Counted from the first letter of the stretch, positions 1-8,297 are shown. The stretch is DNA of 64,000 bases from Sphingomonadales bacterium (GCA_009995225.1 JAACPW010000004.1:140605-204604); one strand, 5' to 3'. Notes: generated from the sequence alone by a model not told the origin. Numbers and translations: made by a program.

Positions 1-376
1 TGTCGACGAAATGGCCCGCCGTCACGCGCCTGTGACCGATTGCCTGTGCAATCTGCAACACCGCGCCCGCCGCTTCGGTCGCGTAGCCGCGGCCCCAATG
101 TTGGCGCGCAATCCAGTAGCCAAGCTCGGCCCCGCCATCATGTTCGCCAAGGCCGGCCGCGCCGATCACACCTGCGCCCGGCACGGTGACGAGAAAGTGC
201 GGCAGCCGCAGGTCCTGCGGCAGCGCGGCGAAGGCCAGCGCATCGTTGATGCCATAGGGCCACGGCGCGCGGGCCAGATTGCGCACCACGCCTTCATCCT
301 GGATGCCAGCGAGGATCGCCGCGGCATCGTCAAGAAAAGCGGGCCGCAGAAACAGTCTTTGTGTGCGATGGAACAC
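1..376 (-). CDS. GNAT family N-acetyltransferase (partial, runs off window start)
   Basis: This reading frame is open to the left window edge, so it is absent from the ORF track. It starts with GTG at 376, preceded by an AGGGAG ribosome-binding site. It reads FHRTQRLFLRPAFLDDAA at the start and later ELGYWIARQHWGRGYATEA, the acetyl-CoA-binding motif of RimJ-like GNAT enzymes (R/Q-x-x-G-x-G/A type). About 125 residues are visible and the C-terminus lies outside the window. GNAT proteins move an acetyl group from acetyl-CoA to an amine; the substrate cannot be told. It lies downstream of rplU-rpmA on the same strand, separated from them by a terminator. Confidence 0.85.
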   Translation of the reverse strand, partial: MFHRTQRLFLRPAFLDDAAAILAGIQDEGVVRNLARAPWPYGINDALAFAALPQDLRLPHFLVTVPGAGVIGAAGLGEHDGGAELGYWIARQHWGRGYATEAAGAVLQIAQAIGHRRVTAGHFVD

Positions 377-470
377 GAGAATTCTCCCTACCTCGCCGGG
401 CGCACCCCTAGGGTCAACGCATGACAATTTCATGGCCGTGAAACGATATGATTCAACAACCTGTGAGGGA

Positions 471-522
471 GAAACGAAAAAGGGAGACGGACCCCCTCGA
501 ATGAGGACGGTCCTGTCTCCCT
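471..522 (-). terminator. Rho-independent terminator of rplU-rpmA
   Basis: On the minus strand an 8-bp perfect stem (AGGGAGAC 481-488 pairing with GTCTCCCT 515-522) encloses a GC-rich loop. It is followed by TTTTTCGTTTC. It sits about 70 bp after the rpmA stop codon and separates the ribosomal protein genes from the GNAT gene. Confidence 0.8.
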
Positions 523-588
523 CTGATGGCAGGTCTTGCACCTGCCGGGACCGTCCTTGCCGGACGACCCCTTTTGCGAGTCGTCCGC

Positions 589-858
589 TTATTCGGCGGC
601 TTGCGCCACGGCGTCGACCGATACGTATTTGCGACCGAGCTTGCCCGAGTGGAAACGCACCACGCCTTCGCTGAGCGAATAGAGGGTGTGATCACGGCCC
701 ATGCCAACGTTGACGCCCGGATAGACGCGGGTGCCGCGCTGACGGATGATGATGTTGCCGCCGATCACTTCCTGACCGCCGAACTTCTTCACGCCGAGGC
801 GACGACCGGCCGAATCACGACCATTACGCGACGAACCGCCTGCTTTTTTATGTGCCAT
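589..858 (-). CDS. rpmA: 50S ribosomal protein L27
   Basis: An 89-residue protein starting [16 protein letters not shown], the nearly invariant N-terminus of bacterial L27, with the [11 protein letters not shown] core. L27 is a large-subunit protein whose N-terminal tail reaches towards the peptidyl-transferase centre. Length and sequence are standard. It lies 14 bp after rplU and shares its transcript, the usual rplU-rpmA pair, and is followed by a strong terminator. Confidence 0.98.
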   Translation of the reverse strand: MAHKKAGGSSRNGRDSAGRRLGVKKFGGQEVIGGNIIIRQRGTRVYPGVNVGMGRDHTLYSLSEGVVRFHSGKLGRKYVSVDAVAQAAE

Positions 859-872
859 GGTTCAATCGCTCC

Positions 873-1253
873 TTATTCAGCCGATGCGGCGGCTTCGGCC
901 GGCGCATCGTTCGTGGTCTTCTTGGCAGCCGCCTTCTTGGCAGGCTTTTTGTCTTCAGCGCCAACAGCCGTGATGCGCAGCAGGGTCATCTGCTGGCGAT
1001 GGCCGTTCTTGCGGCGATAGTTGTGACGGCGACGCTTCTTGAAAACGATCACCTTCTCGCTCTTGGCCTGAGCGATGATTTCCGCCGAAACGGTCACCTT
1101 GCTCGCGTCGGCGAGATCGTCGCCTTCGCCGGCGAGCAGGATGTCGCCCAGCGTGATGGTGTCACCGGCTTCACCGGCAAGCTTTTCAACGGCAATCTTA
1201 TCTCCGGCGGCAACGCGGTACTGTTTGCCGCCAGTGCGCACTACAGCGAACAT
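873..1253 (-). CDS. rplU: 50S ribosomal protein L21
   Basis: The true start is the ATG at 1253 ([18 protein letters not shown]), not the 196-residue ORF in the track, whose first 70 residues have no L21 character. The L21 core ([23 protein letters not shown]) fills the first 100 residues. A Lys/Ala/Glu-rich tail of about 28 residues follows ([13 protein letters not shown]), an extension seen in many sphingomonads and probably disordered. It is the first gene of the rplU-rpmA operon; its promoter should lie in the 233-bp gap upstream, divergent from the lipoprotein gene. Confidence 0.97.
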   Translation of the reverse strand: MFAVVRTGGKQYRVAAGDKIAVEKLAGEAGDTITLGDILLAGEGDDLADASKVTVSAEIIAQAKSEKVIVFKKRRRHNYRRKNGHRQQMTLLRITAVGAEDKKPAKKAAAKKTTNDAPAEAAASAE

Positions 1254-1486
1254 GGCTTTATACTCTCGTGTCTGTGCAGATCCGGTTGAGCCAGGAAACG
1301 CCAGGCTTACCGAACGGCAATGCGAGGCGTGCGACGATGCAGCCCCGGAAAGATGTTGGCCGGTAGGGGAAAGGCGGTGCCAAGTCAACGCCCGCTTGAT
1401 CGGAAAACGCTGCAAAAAGCATCGCGCGGCACGGTAGTCGGCGTCTTTGCCATTGTCGGGCATCGTGCTAAAAGCGCAATAATCTT

Positions 1487-1987
1487 ATGCATGGAAATAC
1501 AAAAAACTCGCTGGGCATGGTGCTGCTGATTGTGGCGCTGTCAGGATGTGCCGGTGAAGCCGGGCGCTACCCCTCTTTAGCGGTTCGTCCGTTTGAAAGC
1601 GGGCCTGTCATGCCTGGGCCGACCCTTTCCGAACCGATTCGCCCGGTGACATCGCCCACCCGGCTCGCCGAATTGCGCAACGCTGCGACGGACGCACACA
1701 CGGCGTTTATGGCCAAGGAGGCCGACGCTGCCCGGCTGGTACAAGCCGCCTCCGGCCAGTCTTTTGAAACCCGCAGCCGGGCCGCCGCCATGGTGGCCCT
1801 GGCCGATCTTGATGCGCGCCGCGGTGCAACCGCCGGAACGCTGGCCACGGTCGATACGCTCGCGGCCGAGGCGGCCACCGCGCTCAGCCCCGATCCGGCC
1901 CTTGCAGAAACGCAGTCCGAAATTGCCGCCCTGCTGGCCCGTCAGGATACGGCCATAGCGCGATTATGGGAGGCGATGGGGTCATGA
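1487..1987 (+). CDS. Small lipoprotein of unknown function
   Basis: A 166-residue protein with a short hydrophobic signal and a lipobox (VALSGC, Cys near residue 21), so it should be lipid-anchored in the envelope. The rest is Ala-rich and predicted helical, without a domain I recognise. The start could be the ATG at 1487 or the one at 1517 (MVLLIVALSGC), which still gives a complete signal peptide. Its TGA overlaps the fnrL start in an ATGA arrangement, so the two are probably translated together. Confidence 0.75.
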   Translation: MHGNTKNSLGMVLLIVALSGCAGEAGRYPSLAVRPFESGPVMPGPTLSEPIRPVTSPTRLAELRNAATDAHTAFMAKEADAARLVQAASGQSFETRSRAAAMVALADLDARRGATAGTLATVDTLAAEAATALSPDPALAETQSEIAALLARQDTAIARLWEAMGS

Positions 1988-2673
1988 ACCTCGCGTGCCG
2001 CACCTGCCCGGTCAACGAAACCGCCGCCTGCGCGGTTCTCACCCTTGAGGAGCGCGACGCGATGGCCGCGGCGGGCCGCACGCGGGTGCTGAAGCGCGGC
2101 GAGATGCTGTTCGCTGCGGGCGACGAAGACGCCGCCTGCGCCACACTGCTGACAGGCGCGCTCAAGGTTTCGGCGGTGGATGTGGATGGCAACGAGCAAA
2201 TCCTGTCGCTGGTCCACCCGGCGGGCTTCATCGGCGAATTGTTCGCGCCCTTTGCCCATCATGACGTGGTGGCGTTGACCGAGAGCAGCCTGTGCACCTT
2301 TGCCAAGCGCGATATCGAGCGCGCGATCGAGGATTACCCGGCACTGGCCCGCGCTTTGTTGCGACGCAGCCAGGCAGACCTTCTGGCGACGCGCAATCTT
2401 CTCGAATTGACGGGCCACGCCAGCGCCGAGGCCCGTCTTGCGGCGCTGCTTCACGACTTTGCCTTCGCTGCGAGCCCGAGCTCATGCCATCTTGCCCAGC
2501 AGTTCGAACTGCCACTGACTCGCGGCGAAATCGGCAACATGCTCGGCCTGACCATCGAAACCGTCAGCCGCAAGTTGGGTGAGTTGGAGGATTTGGGCGC
2601 GATCCTGCGCGCTGGCAAGCGCGGCATTATCGTGCGCAACCCGGAATTGCTGCACGAAATTTCAGGGCGGTAG
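1984..2673 (+). CDS. fnrL: FNR-type oxygen-sensing transcription regulator (FnrL)
   Basis: A Crp/Fnr-family regulator of 229 residues. The N-terminus MNLACRTCPVNETAAC carries cysteines at 5, 8 and 16 (CX2CX7C, the spacing of alphaproteobacterial FnrL/FnrN). A fourth cysteine lies near residue 104 (ESSLCTFAKRD). Together they fit a labile [4Fe-4S] cluster that senses oxygen. A cyclic-nucleotide-binding-like beta roll follows, then a C-terminal helix-turn-helix with the FNR recognition helix (IGNMLGLTIETVSRKL; the E-x-x-S-R set). The ATG at 1984 is chosen because it overlaps the lipoprotein stop and gives the right N-terminus. FNR-box-like sites occur at 3201 and 38200. Confidence 0.92.
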   Translation: MNLACRTCPVNETAACAVLTLEERDAMAAAGRTRVLKRGEMLFAAGDEDAACATLLTGALKVSAVDVDGNEQILSLVHPAGFIGELFAPFAHHDVVALTESSLCTFAKRDIERAIEDYPALARALLRRSQADLLATRNLLELTGHASAEARLAALLHDFAFAASPSSCHLAQQFELPLTRGEIGNMLGLTIETVSRKLGELEDLGAILRAGKRGIIVRNPELLHEISGR

Positions 2674-2684
2674 ACCTGCGGCCA

Positions 2685-2701
2685 CCATGCGCTTCGCGTG
2701 G
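2685..2701. terminator. Hairpin between convergent fnrL and membrane-protein gene
   Basis: A 7-bp stem with one G-T pair (CCATGCG with CGCGTGG) and a 3-base loop lies in the 34-bp gap between the two convergent stop codons. No T-tract follows on either strand, so a terminator role is only a guess. Confidence 0.35.
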
Positions 2702-2707
2702 CGGCAA

Positions 2708-3145
2708 TCAGGTCACCACCGCCGCGATCAGCGCCACAGCGAGTCCCCACACCACCAGCAACACCGGCAGGATCAACACCTGAATGGTGGCATCGCGCGG
2801 CGCGAGACGCCCCGTGCTTGTCATGATGCCACTGCGCCCGAACGCGCCAAGCGTCTGCGGCGCGGTGGTGTTGCCTGCCAGCCGCGTCCAGATGGCGGGG
2901 ACGCCGAAACCGGCCACGATGAACAGCGCAAAGATCGCCAGGGGAATGGCAAGACCGGGATTGGCGAAGGCGGTGCCCACGATCACCAGAAAGCCAAGAT
3001 AGCAACTTACGGTGATCCCGTAGAGCGCCGATGGCAGGCCGAAATTGCGATCGGTGTCGACCTGATGGCGGGTCGCAGGGGCATCGGGCTGCGCAACGAC
3101 AAACGCATCGCCGCGAGCGATAAGATCGTAGGCGGTGTGTCTCAT
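2708..3145 (-). CDS. Small membrane protein of unknown function, putative FnrL target
   Basis: A 145-residue protein with about 40 polar N-terminal residues, then three hydrophobic stretches (LYGITVSCYLGFLVIVG; GLAIPLAIFALFIVAGFGV; LILPVLLVVWGLAVALIAA). It is probably an inner-membrane protein. I recognise no family. It converges on fnrL, and an FNR-box-like sequence lies 56-69 bp upstream of its start (3201-3214), which suggests oxygen control. That link is inferred from position and motif only. Confidence 0.75.
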   Translation of the reverse strand: MRHTAYDLIARGDAFVVAQPDAPATRHQVDTDRNFGLPSALYGITVSCYLGFLVIVGTAFANPGLAIPLAIFALFIVAGFGVPAIWTRLAGNTTAPQTLGAFGRSGIMTSTGRLAPRDATIQVLILPVLLVVWGLAVALIAAVVT

Positions 3146-3200
3146 GGGATGTTCCTTTCCGTTGTCGGGAAGGAATTACCGCTTGCGCCGCGCCGCTGCC

Positions 3201-3214
3201 TTGACAGTGATCAA
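3201..3214 (-). promoter_or_regulatory. FNR-box-like site upstream of the 2708-3145 gene
   Basis: TTGACAGTGATCAA matches the FNR/FixK consensus TTGAT-N4-ATCAA at 9 of 10 fixed positions. It is placed upstream of a minus-strand gene that neighbours fnrL. Binding is inferred. Confidence 0.6.
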
Positions 3215-3285
3215 ATTGGCTGGCCGAGAGCCGGTTTCCTACCTGCGCCCGGTGTGGCAGGCGGTGGGTCATGAACCCGATGCCC

Positions 3286-3321
3286 GTGCGCTGTGCGGTG
3301 CGCTGGGCCGTGCGCTGTGAT
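3286..3321. repeat. Three-copy 12-bp tandem repeat
   Basis: The 8-mer GTGCGCTG occurs at 3286, 3298 and 3310, exactly 12 bp apart, with variable 4-bp fill. It lies in the 241-bp gap between the membrane-protein gene and moaE. No gene is assigned there. Confidence 0.6.
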
Positions 3322-3386
3322 AGCCTTTCAGGCACTGTCAGGATGGAGCGAGCGGCGGGAGAGGTTTTGCGTTTCTGGACAGTGTC

Positions 3387-3851
3387 TCATGTGTCTCCAA
3401 CAGGCGCCTGCCAGCGGGCGAGATCGGCATGGTCCTGTTCGCGCGGCTCGATCCAGTGCCATGCGCCCGCTCGCTTCTCGCGCTTCCAGAACCAGGCCGC
3501 GCTCTTGAGATGGTCCATACAGAAGTCCACCGTGTCGATGGCGTCGCGGCGGTGGCGCGCGGCAGCGGAGACGCAGACGATCGGCTCGCCCGGCCGCATC
3601 CGGCCGACGCGGTGCACCATCAGCAGACCCATCAGGTCGAACCGCGCAAAGGCCCGGTCGGCCAGCAGGTGCATCCCCGGCAAAGTGAGGGGCTCGTAAT
3701 GGGTAAGCTCCAGCGCCTCGACATCATCGTCACAGCGCACCTCGCCCACGAAGGTGCACACGCCCCCCAGCCCCGGATTGGCCTGCGTGAAGGGGCCGAT
3801 CAAGGTGCCGGGGATGAACTTCTGGTTGAGCAGACGAATGTCGCGCATCAT
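3387..3851 (-). CDS. moaE: Molybdopterin synthase catalytic subunit MoaE
   Basis: A 154-residue protein with the MoaE hallmarks: CTFVGEVR near residue 35, the HRVGRMRPGEP segment, and a lysine-rich active-site region KREKRAGAWHWIE near the C-terminus. MoaE combines with thiocarboxylated MoaD to insert two sulfurs into precursor Z (cPMP), forming molybdopterin in the cytoplasm. Its ATG overlaps the moaD stop (ATGA), indicating translational coupling. It is last in the folB-moaA-moaD-moaE run. Confidence 0.96.
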   Translation of the reverse strand: MMRDIRLLNQKFIPGTLIGPFTQANPGLGGVCTFVGEVRCDDDVEALELTHYEPLTLPGMHLLADRAFARFDLMGLLMVHRVGRMRPGEPIVCVSAAARHRRDAIDTVDFCMDHLKSAAWFWKREKRAGAWHWIEPREQDHADLARWQAPVGDT

Positions 3852-4087
3852 CCCCCCGAGACGGGAGGTAGCAGAGCAATCTCGTCACCATCACCGGCCT
3901 GCAACGCCGATCTGTCAGCCAGCAGCGCGCCATTGACCGCGACACGGTTGCGCGGATCGTCAAGGGCTTCGACCAGCGATGCGGGCAGTGCCGCTCTGAG
4001 CCCTGCCCAGTCGAGCGGCGCCGCCAGCGTCAACGCCGGCGCCCCGCCCAGATCGGCAAGCTTACCCAGCAGGACGACCGTAATCAT
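3848..4087 (-). CDS. moaD: Molybdopterin synthase sulfur-carrier subunit MoaD
   Basis: A 79-residue ubiquitin-like protein with the diagnostic C-terminal Gly-Gly (LLPPVSGG) that is adenylated and thiocarboxylated. The N-terminus ITVVLLGKLADLGG fits the family. It delivers sulfur to MoaE. It begins 1 bp after the moaA stop and overlaps moaE by 4 bp. Confidence 0.94.
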   Translation of the reverse strand: MITVVLLGKLADLGGAPALTLAAPLDWAGLRAALPASLVEALDDPRNRVAVNGALLADRSALQAGDGDEIALLPPVSGG

Positions 4088-4088
4088 G

Positions 4089-5168
4089 TCACCCCCCCGT
4101 CATCGACATATGGCGCGCCGTTGCGGGATTGGCCCCGCGCGCGTCCATGCGGAAGTGATGCTTTTCGGGTTTGATGCGCAGCGCGGCTTCCAGCGCAGCG
4201 GCAAGATTTGCCTCGGGATCAGCGGACCGCAGCGCGGCGCGCAGGTCGACCTGCTCGCCCCCGCCGAGGCACGGATAAAGCTGACCGGTGGCCGTCACCC
4301 GCAAGCGATTGCAGCCCGCGCAGAAATTGTTGGTGTGCGGCGTGATGAGGCCCAGCCTGCCGCCGGTTTCAGCGACCTCAAGATAACGCGCCGGGCCGCC
4401 CGTCGAAACCGCAAGCGGTGTCAGCGTCCAACGCTGCTCCAGCACGGCCTGAACGTCATCAAGCGGGAGATACTGGTCAAGCCGCTCCGCTTCGACATCG
4501 CCCAGCGGCATCACCTCGATCAACGTCACATCGTGGCCCTGGGCATGGCCCCAGGCGATCAGGTCGGGCAACTCGTCTTCGTTGACGCCCTTGAGCGCCA
4601 CGGCGTTCAATTTGACCTTGATACCCGCCGCCTTCGCCGCCGCGATCCCTTCGAGTACCTGCGGCAAGCTGTCGCGCCGGGTCAGCTGCGCAAACTTTGC
4701 CCGGTCCAGCGTGTCGAGCGAGACATTCACCCGTCGCACGCCCGCCCTTGCCAAAGCCTCGGCATGGGCCGCCAGTTGTGTGCCGTTGGTGGTCAGCGTC
4801 AGTTCCGCCAAGCCCCCGTGCTCTTTGGGCCCCAGCCTGCGCCCCAGCGCGGTGAAAAGGTCGATGATGTCACGCCGCACCAGCGGTTCGCCCCCGGTGA
4901 TCCGGATTTTGGTGACGCCCCGCGCAATGAACGCGGTGGCAAGATCATGAAGTTCTTCGAGGCTCAGCACATCCTTCTTGGGCAGGAAGGTCATGCGTTC
5001 GGGCATGCAGTACGAACAGCGCAGGTCGCAGCGATCGGTGACGGACAGACGCAAATAGGTGATGCGGCGCAGGAAGCTGTCGACCAGCGGCAAGGATGGC
5101 TCCGCCAGTTCGCGCGGCACGATCAGATCGGGCGTTCGGGGTGGCTGGATCGACACGCCATCATTCAT
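4089..5168 (-). CDS. moaA: GTP 3',8-cyclase MoaA
   Basis: A 359-residue radical SAM enzyme. The N-terminal cluster motif CDLRCSYC (CX3CX2C) near residue 48 binds the SAM-cleaving [4Fe-4S] cluster. A second cluster motif lies near residue 280 (NNFCAGCNRLRV with a further Cys in LYPCLGG). The protein ends in Gly-Gly (MSMTGG), needed in this family. It makes the cyclic GTP derivative used with MoaC for precursor Z. The start overlaps the upstream unknown gene by 8 bp. No moaC, moeA or mogA is in the window. Confidence 0.97.
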   Translation of the reverse strand: MNDGVSIQPPRTPDLIVPRELAEPSLPLVDSFLRRITYLRLSVTDRCDLRCSYCMPERMTFLPKKDVLSLEELHDLATAFIARGVTKIRITGGEPLVRRDIIDLFTALGRRLGPKEHGGLAELTLTTNGTQLAAHAEALARAGVRRVNVSLDTLDRAKFAQLTRRDSLPQVLEGIAAAKAAGIKVKLNAVALKGVNEDELPDLIAWGHAQGHDVTLIEVMPLGDVEAERLDQYLPLDDVQAVLEQRWTLTPLAVSTGGPARYLEVAETGGRLGLITPHTNNFCAGCNRLRVTATGQLYPCLGGGEQVDLRAALRSADPEANLAAALEAALRIKPEKHHFRMDARGANPATARHMSMTGG

Positions 5169-5478
5169 GGCACAGGAGATACTGCCCTGTCACCCCGGGC
5201 GCATCGGACACAAAGCGTAACGTCGCCTCGCGTGCCTCTCCCGGCAAGCCTGCAATCACGTTCACCCGCTTGGGCGCGGCCTCCCGCGCCAGATCGCGGG
5301 CCAGGGCCATCCGCCAGTCGCGGTGATCATGGGCCGCGGGCGGAAGGACGATGGCAAGCGCGCTGCAATCCGCCTCTGCCAGAGTTGCGCGCGCGGCTTC
5401 AAGATGAAAGGCCATGAAAGCGGTGCTGGCGTCCAGCGCGTTGTCTGGCAGCAGCCCGACATCGATCCGCCGCATCAT
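5161..5478 (-). CDS. Unknown protein between folB and moaA
   Basis: The track ORF starts at 5550, but the first 24 residues overlap folB out of frame. The paired ATGs at 5478/5475 (MMRRIDVGLLPDNALD) give a 105-residue protein that starts 5 bp after the folB stop. It is alternating beta/alpha in character (SALAIVLPPA, KRVNVIAGLPG), possibly a small Rossmann-like fold, without a motif that names a function. Its coupling to folB and moaA suggests a role near pterin metabolism, but this is only context. Confidence 0.75.
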   Translation of the reverse strand: MMRRIDVGLLPDNALDASTAFMAFHLEAARATLAEADCSALAIVLPPAAHDHRDWRMALARDLAREAAPKRVNVIAGLPGEAREATLRFVSDAPGVTGQYLLCHE

Positions 5479-5482
5479 CGCC

Positions 5483-5869
5483 TCAACCCCCGTGGGCCGC
5501 AGGCCGTTCACGGTGGAGGGTGATGCCGATCTGTTCGTTCGCTTCGGCAATGGCGAGCTTGACGATCTTGACCGTCACCGCCTCCACCCGCGTATCCTGC
5601 ACAAACAGGCTTTCGCAAATGTGATCGGCCACCGCCTCAATCAGCTTGAAATGCACGCCCTGCGGCAAGCCGCCACTGGCGGCGAACTTCAGGTCCATGT
5701 AGTTCTTGCTCGCATCGAGCGGCGTGTCGGGATCGTAACGATCCGCGATGTTGTAGCGCGCTGCGATGGAAATCCGCAGGGGTTGGGGTTTGCCGGTTTC
5801 TTCGGAATAGATGCCGGTCAGGACATCGACCGCAAGATCGTTCACTTCAAGGGTAAGGGTGTCGTGCAT
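5483..5869 (-). CDS. folB: Dihydroneopterin aldolase
   Basis: A 128-residue FolB-family protein. It has the GIYSEETGKPQPLRIS segment near residue 18 (conserved Glu and the QPL motif) and the KIVKLAIAEA lysine region near residue 100. The enzyme splits 7,8-dihydroneopterin to 6-hydroxymethyl-dihydropterin and glycolaldehyde in folate synthesis. It is the first gene of the minus-strand pterin/molybdopterin run; a 96-bp gap separates it from the methyltransferase gene upstream. Confidence 0.92.
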   Translation of the reverse strand: MHDTLTLEVNDLAVDVLTGIYSEETGKPQPLRISIAARYNIADRYDPDTPLDASKNYMDLKFAASGGLPQGVHFKLIEAVADHICESLFVQDTRVEAVTVKIVKLAIAEANEQIGITLHRERPAAHGG

Positions 5870-5965
5870 TGCGAGGCCGTTGGCAGGATGGGAGGCACAA
5901 GTCCAGCACTGCCGCTCGCCTCGCCCCGCCCCGCTCGCCCCGCCCTGGCCCGTCCCGCGCCGTGG

Positions 5966-6862
5966 CTAACGGCTCCAGCGTGCAAAGATCGCGGTGGGGA
6001 GCAGACGGCCACCCCCGTTCTCTCTGGTGCCCTCCTCACGCACGGCAAGATCGCCATGTTCGATCCGGCCCGGCAGATGCGACAGCGCCTCTTCCAGCAG
6101 ACCGGCAATTGCAAGGCTGCTCATCCGCACGGCATACACGGTAAGAAACAGGAAGCGGCTGTCATTGTCGAGCAGCCGCGCGCAATCGGTTACGAGCCCG
6201 GCCAGATGTTCTTCGAGCCGCCACACTTCGCCATCGGGTCCGCGCCCGAACTTCGGCGGATCCAGGATGATTCCATCGTAGCGTTTCTGCCGCCGCACCT
6301 CGCGCGCGGTGAACTTCGCCGCATCGTCGGTGAGCCAGCGGATCGGGCGATCGTCAAGTCCGGACAGCGACGCATTCTCCCGCGCCTGCGCCACGGATTT
6401 CTTCGAGGCATCGACATGCGTCACCCGCCCGAACCGCGACAGCGCCAGCGTGCCAAGACCGGTATAGCCGAACAGGTTGAGTGTCTCCGCTTCGGTCATG
6501 CCGTCCAGCTGCGTGCGCATCCACTCCCACACCGGCGCCATATCGGGGAAGAATTGCAGGTGCCGGAACGGGGTGGGTCGCACGGTGAAGCGGACCTCGT
6601 CCCACGCCAACGGCCAGCCATCATCCGGCAGCCGCTCACGAAACTGCCAGCGCCCGCCGCCATCCTCGTCCGAACCGGGAACGAATTCACCCGCAGCGGG
6701 CCAATCGGGCAGGCGGGGATGCCACATCGCCTGGGGTTCGGGGCGAATGAAGCTGCGCTTGCCAAAAGCCTCCCACTTGCGTCCCAGCCCGCTATCGAGC
6801 AGGCGATAGGAATCCCACCCGGCACATTCCATCACCAGCGGCTGCTGGACGAGATCGGCCAT
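5966..6862 (-). CDS. SAM-dependent RNA methyltransferase (RlmI/RlmL C-terminal-like)
   Basis: A 298-residue class I methyltransferase with motif I LNLFGYTGLGTLALSR near residue 130, VTHVDASKKSV (acidic end of strand 2) and DPPKFGRGPDGE (motif IV, DPPK type) near residue 200. These fit the family of 23S rRNA cytosine-C5 or guanine methyltransferases, but the PUA domain of RlmI is absent, so the target is not fixed. Its ATG overlaps the thrC stop by one base (TAATG), so it is the last gene of the ctaC-thrC transcript. Confidence 0.85.
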   Translation of the reverse strand: MADLVQQPLVMECAGWDSYRLLDSGLGRKWEAFGKRSFIRPEPQAMWHPRLPDWPAAGEFVPGSDEDGGGRWQFRERLPDDGWPLAWDEVRFTVRPTPFRHLQFFPDMAPVWEWMRTQLDGMTEAETLNLFGYTGLGTLALSRFGRVTHVDASKKSVAQARENASLSGLDDRPIRWLTDDAAKFTAREVRRQKRYDGIILDPPKFGRGPDGEVWRLEEHLAGLVTDCARLLDNDSRFLFLTVYAVRMSSLAIAGLLEEALSHLPGRIEHGDLAVREEGTRENGGGRLLPTAIFARWSR

Positions 6863-8286
6863 TATCCTGCGTCCGCATCAGCAGTGGCACCCGCCGCATT
6901 TTCAAGCACATGATCACGGGCGGTCGCGTAATCGCCGGCCAGCGCAATAAAGCTTTCCTTGCGCCCGAACAGATCGCCGACCCGCGCGGGCAGCGATGGC
7001 CGCATCCCGATGGCCCGCTCGACAGCGTCGGGGAATTTGGCCGGGTGCGCCGTCGCGAGCGTGACGATCGGCACGCCGGCAGGCAGGCTTGCCGCGACCG
7101 CCTGCGCGCCGTGAAGGCCCACACCAGTGTGCGGGTCAATCACCTGCCCGGCGGCGCGATAGGCCCATTGCAGCGCGCGCGCGGTTTCGACCTGATCGAC
7201 GCGCGCACTGATGAACAATGCGGCGGCGCTGGTGGCCTGGGCATTGGTGAGTTGCATCGCTTTGGTCGTTTCGAAGCCCTGCATCTGCGCAGCCATCGCC
7301 GCGCCATCACGATCGCCAGCATCGAACAACAGGCGTTCGAAGTTCGACGACACCTGAATATCCATCGACGGCGTGATCGTGGCCGTGACCCCGTCCGCCG
7401 CGTAGTCGCCGCTGGTGAGCGCGCGGTGAAGGATATCGTTGATGTTGGTGGCAACGATCAACCGCTCGATCGGCAGACCCATCCGGTGCGCGACATAGCC
7501 TGCAAACACATCGCCGAAGTTGCCGGTCGGCACAGAATAGGCCACCGTCCGGTCGGGCGCGCCGAGTTGCAGCGCGGAGGCGAAGTAATAGACCACCTGC
7601 GCCATCAGCCGCGCCCAATTGATCGAATTGACCGCGCCGAGATTGAGCCGTGCGGTGACGTCGCCATCGGTGAACATCCGCTTCACATGCGCCTGCGCAT
7701 CATCGAAGCTGCCATCAATGGCGAGGTTGTGGACGTTCGGGGCGCGCACCGTCGTCATCTGCCGGCGCTGAACGTCGCTCACCCGGCCCTTGGGATGAAG
7801 CATGAAGATTTCGACCCGCTCCAGCCCCGCAACGGCCTGGATCGCGGCAGACCCCGTATCCCCGCTGGTCGCGCCGACGATGGTGAGGCGTTCGCCGCGC
7901 CGTTCAAGGAAGGTCTCGAACAACCGGCCGAGCAATTGCAGCGCCACATCCTTGAACGCCAGCGTGGGCCCATGGAACAGTTCAAGCAGCCAATGCTGCT
8001 GATCGAGCTGCACCAATGGCGCAACTGCGGCGTGGCCGAAATCGCCATAGACCGCGTGGCACAGTGCCAGAAGCTCGTCCTCGGTCAGGCTGGGCGTAAC
8101 GAAGGGCGCCATGATGCGCGCGGCGAGATCGGGATAGGCAAGGCCGCGCATCTCACGGATTTCCGCTGCGCTGAAGCGTGGCCATTCAGCAGGGAGATAC
8201 AGGCCGCCATCGCTGGCGAGGCCCGCCAGCGTCACCCCTTCGAAATCGAGCGCCGGTGCGCGCCCTCGTGTCGAGACGTATTGCAT
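6862..8286 (-). CDS. thrC: Threonine synthase
   Basis: A 474-residue PLP enzyme. The start at 8286 (MQYVSTRGRAP) is chosen because the family begins with this segment; the track ORF adds 26 unrelated residues overlapping SURF1. The PLP lysine lies in GPTLAFKDVALQ near residue 110, and ATSGDTGSAAIQA is the phosphate-binding loop. It converts O-phosphohomoserine to threonine. It follows SURF1 by 11 bp. Confidence 0.97.
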   Translation of the reverse strand: MQYVSTRGRAPALDFEGVTLAGLASDGGLYLPAEWPRFSAAEIREMRGLAYPDLAARIMAPFVTPSLTEDELLALCHAVYGDFGHAAVAPLVQLDQQHWLLELFHGPTLAFKDVALQLLGRLFETFLERRGERLTIVGATSGDTGSAAIQAVAGLERVEIFMLHPKGRVSDVQRRQMTTVRAPNVHNLAIDGSFDDAQAHVKRMFTDGDVTARLNLGAVNSINWARLMAQVVYYFASALQLGAPDRTVAYSVPTGNFGDVFAGYVAHRMGLPIERLIVATNINDILHRALTSGDYAADGVTATITPSMDIQVSSNFERLLFDAGDRDGAAMAAQMQGFETTKAMQLTNAQATSAAALFISARVDQVETARALQWAYRAAGQVIDPHTGVGLHGAQAVAASLPAGVPIVTLATAHPAKFPDAVERAIGMRPSLPARVGDLFGRKESFIALAGDYATARDHVLENAAGATADADAG

Positions 8287-8297
8287 GGGGACGCCGC

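Noticed and set aside
405-416. CCTAGG palindromes near 405 and 14836
   Set aside because: They are short sequences at unrelated places; two copies do not make a regulatory motif.
3429-5417. 662-residue plus-strand ORF
   Set aside because: It is the antisense of moaE, moaD and moaA, all with clear motifs on the minus strand. High-GC third positions create such long shadows.
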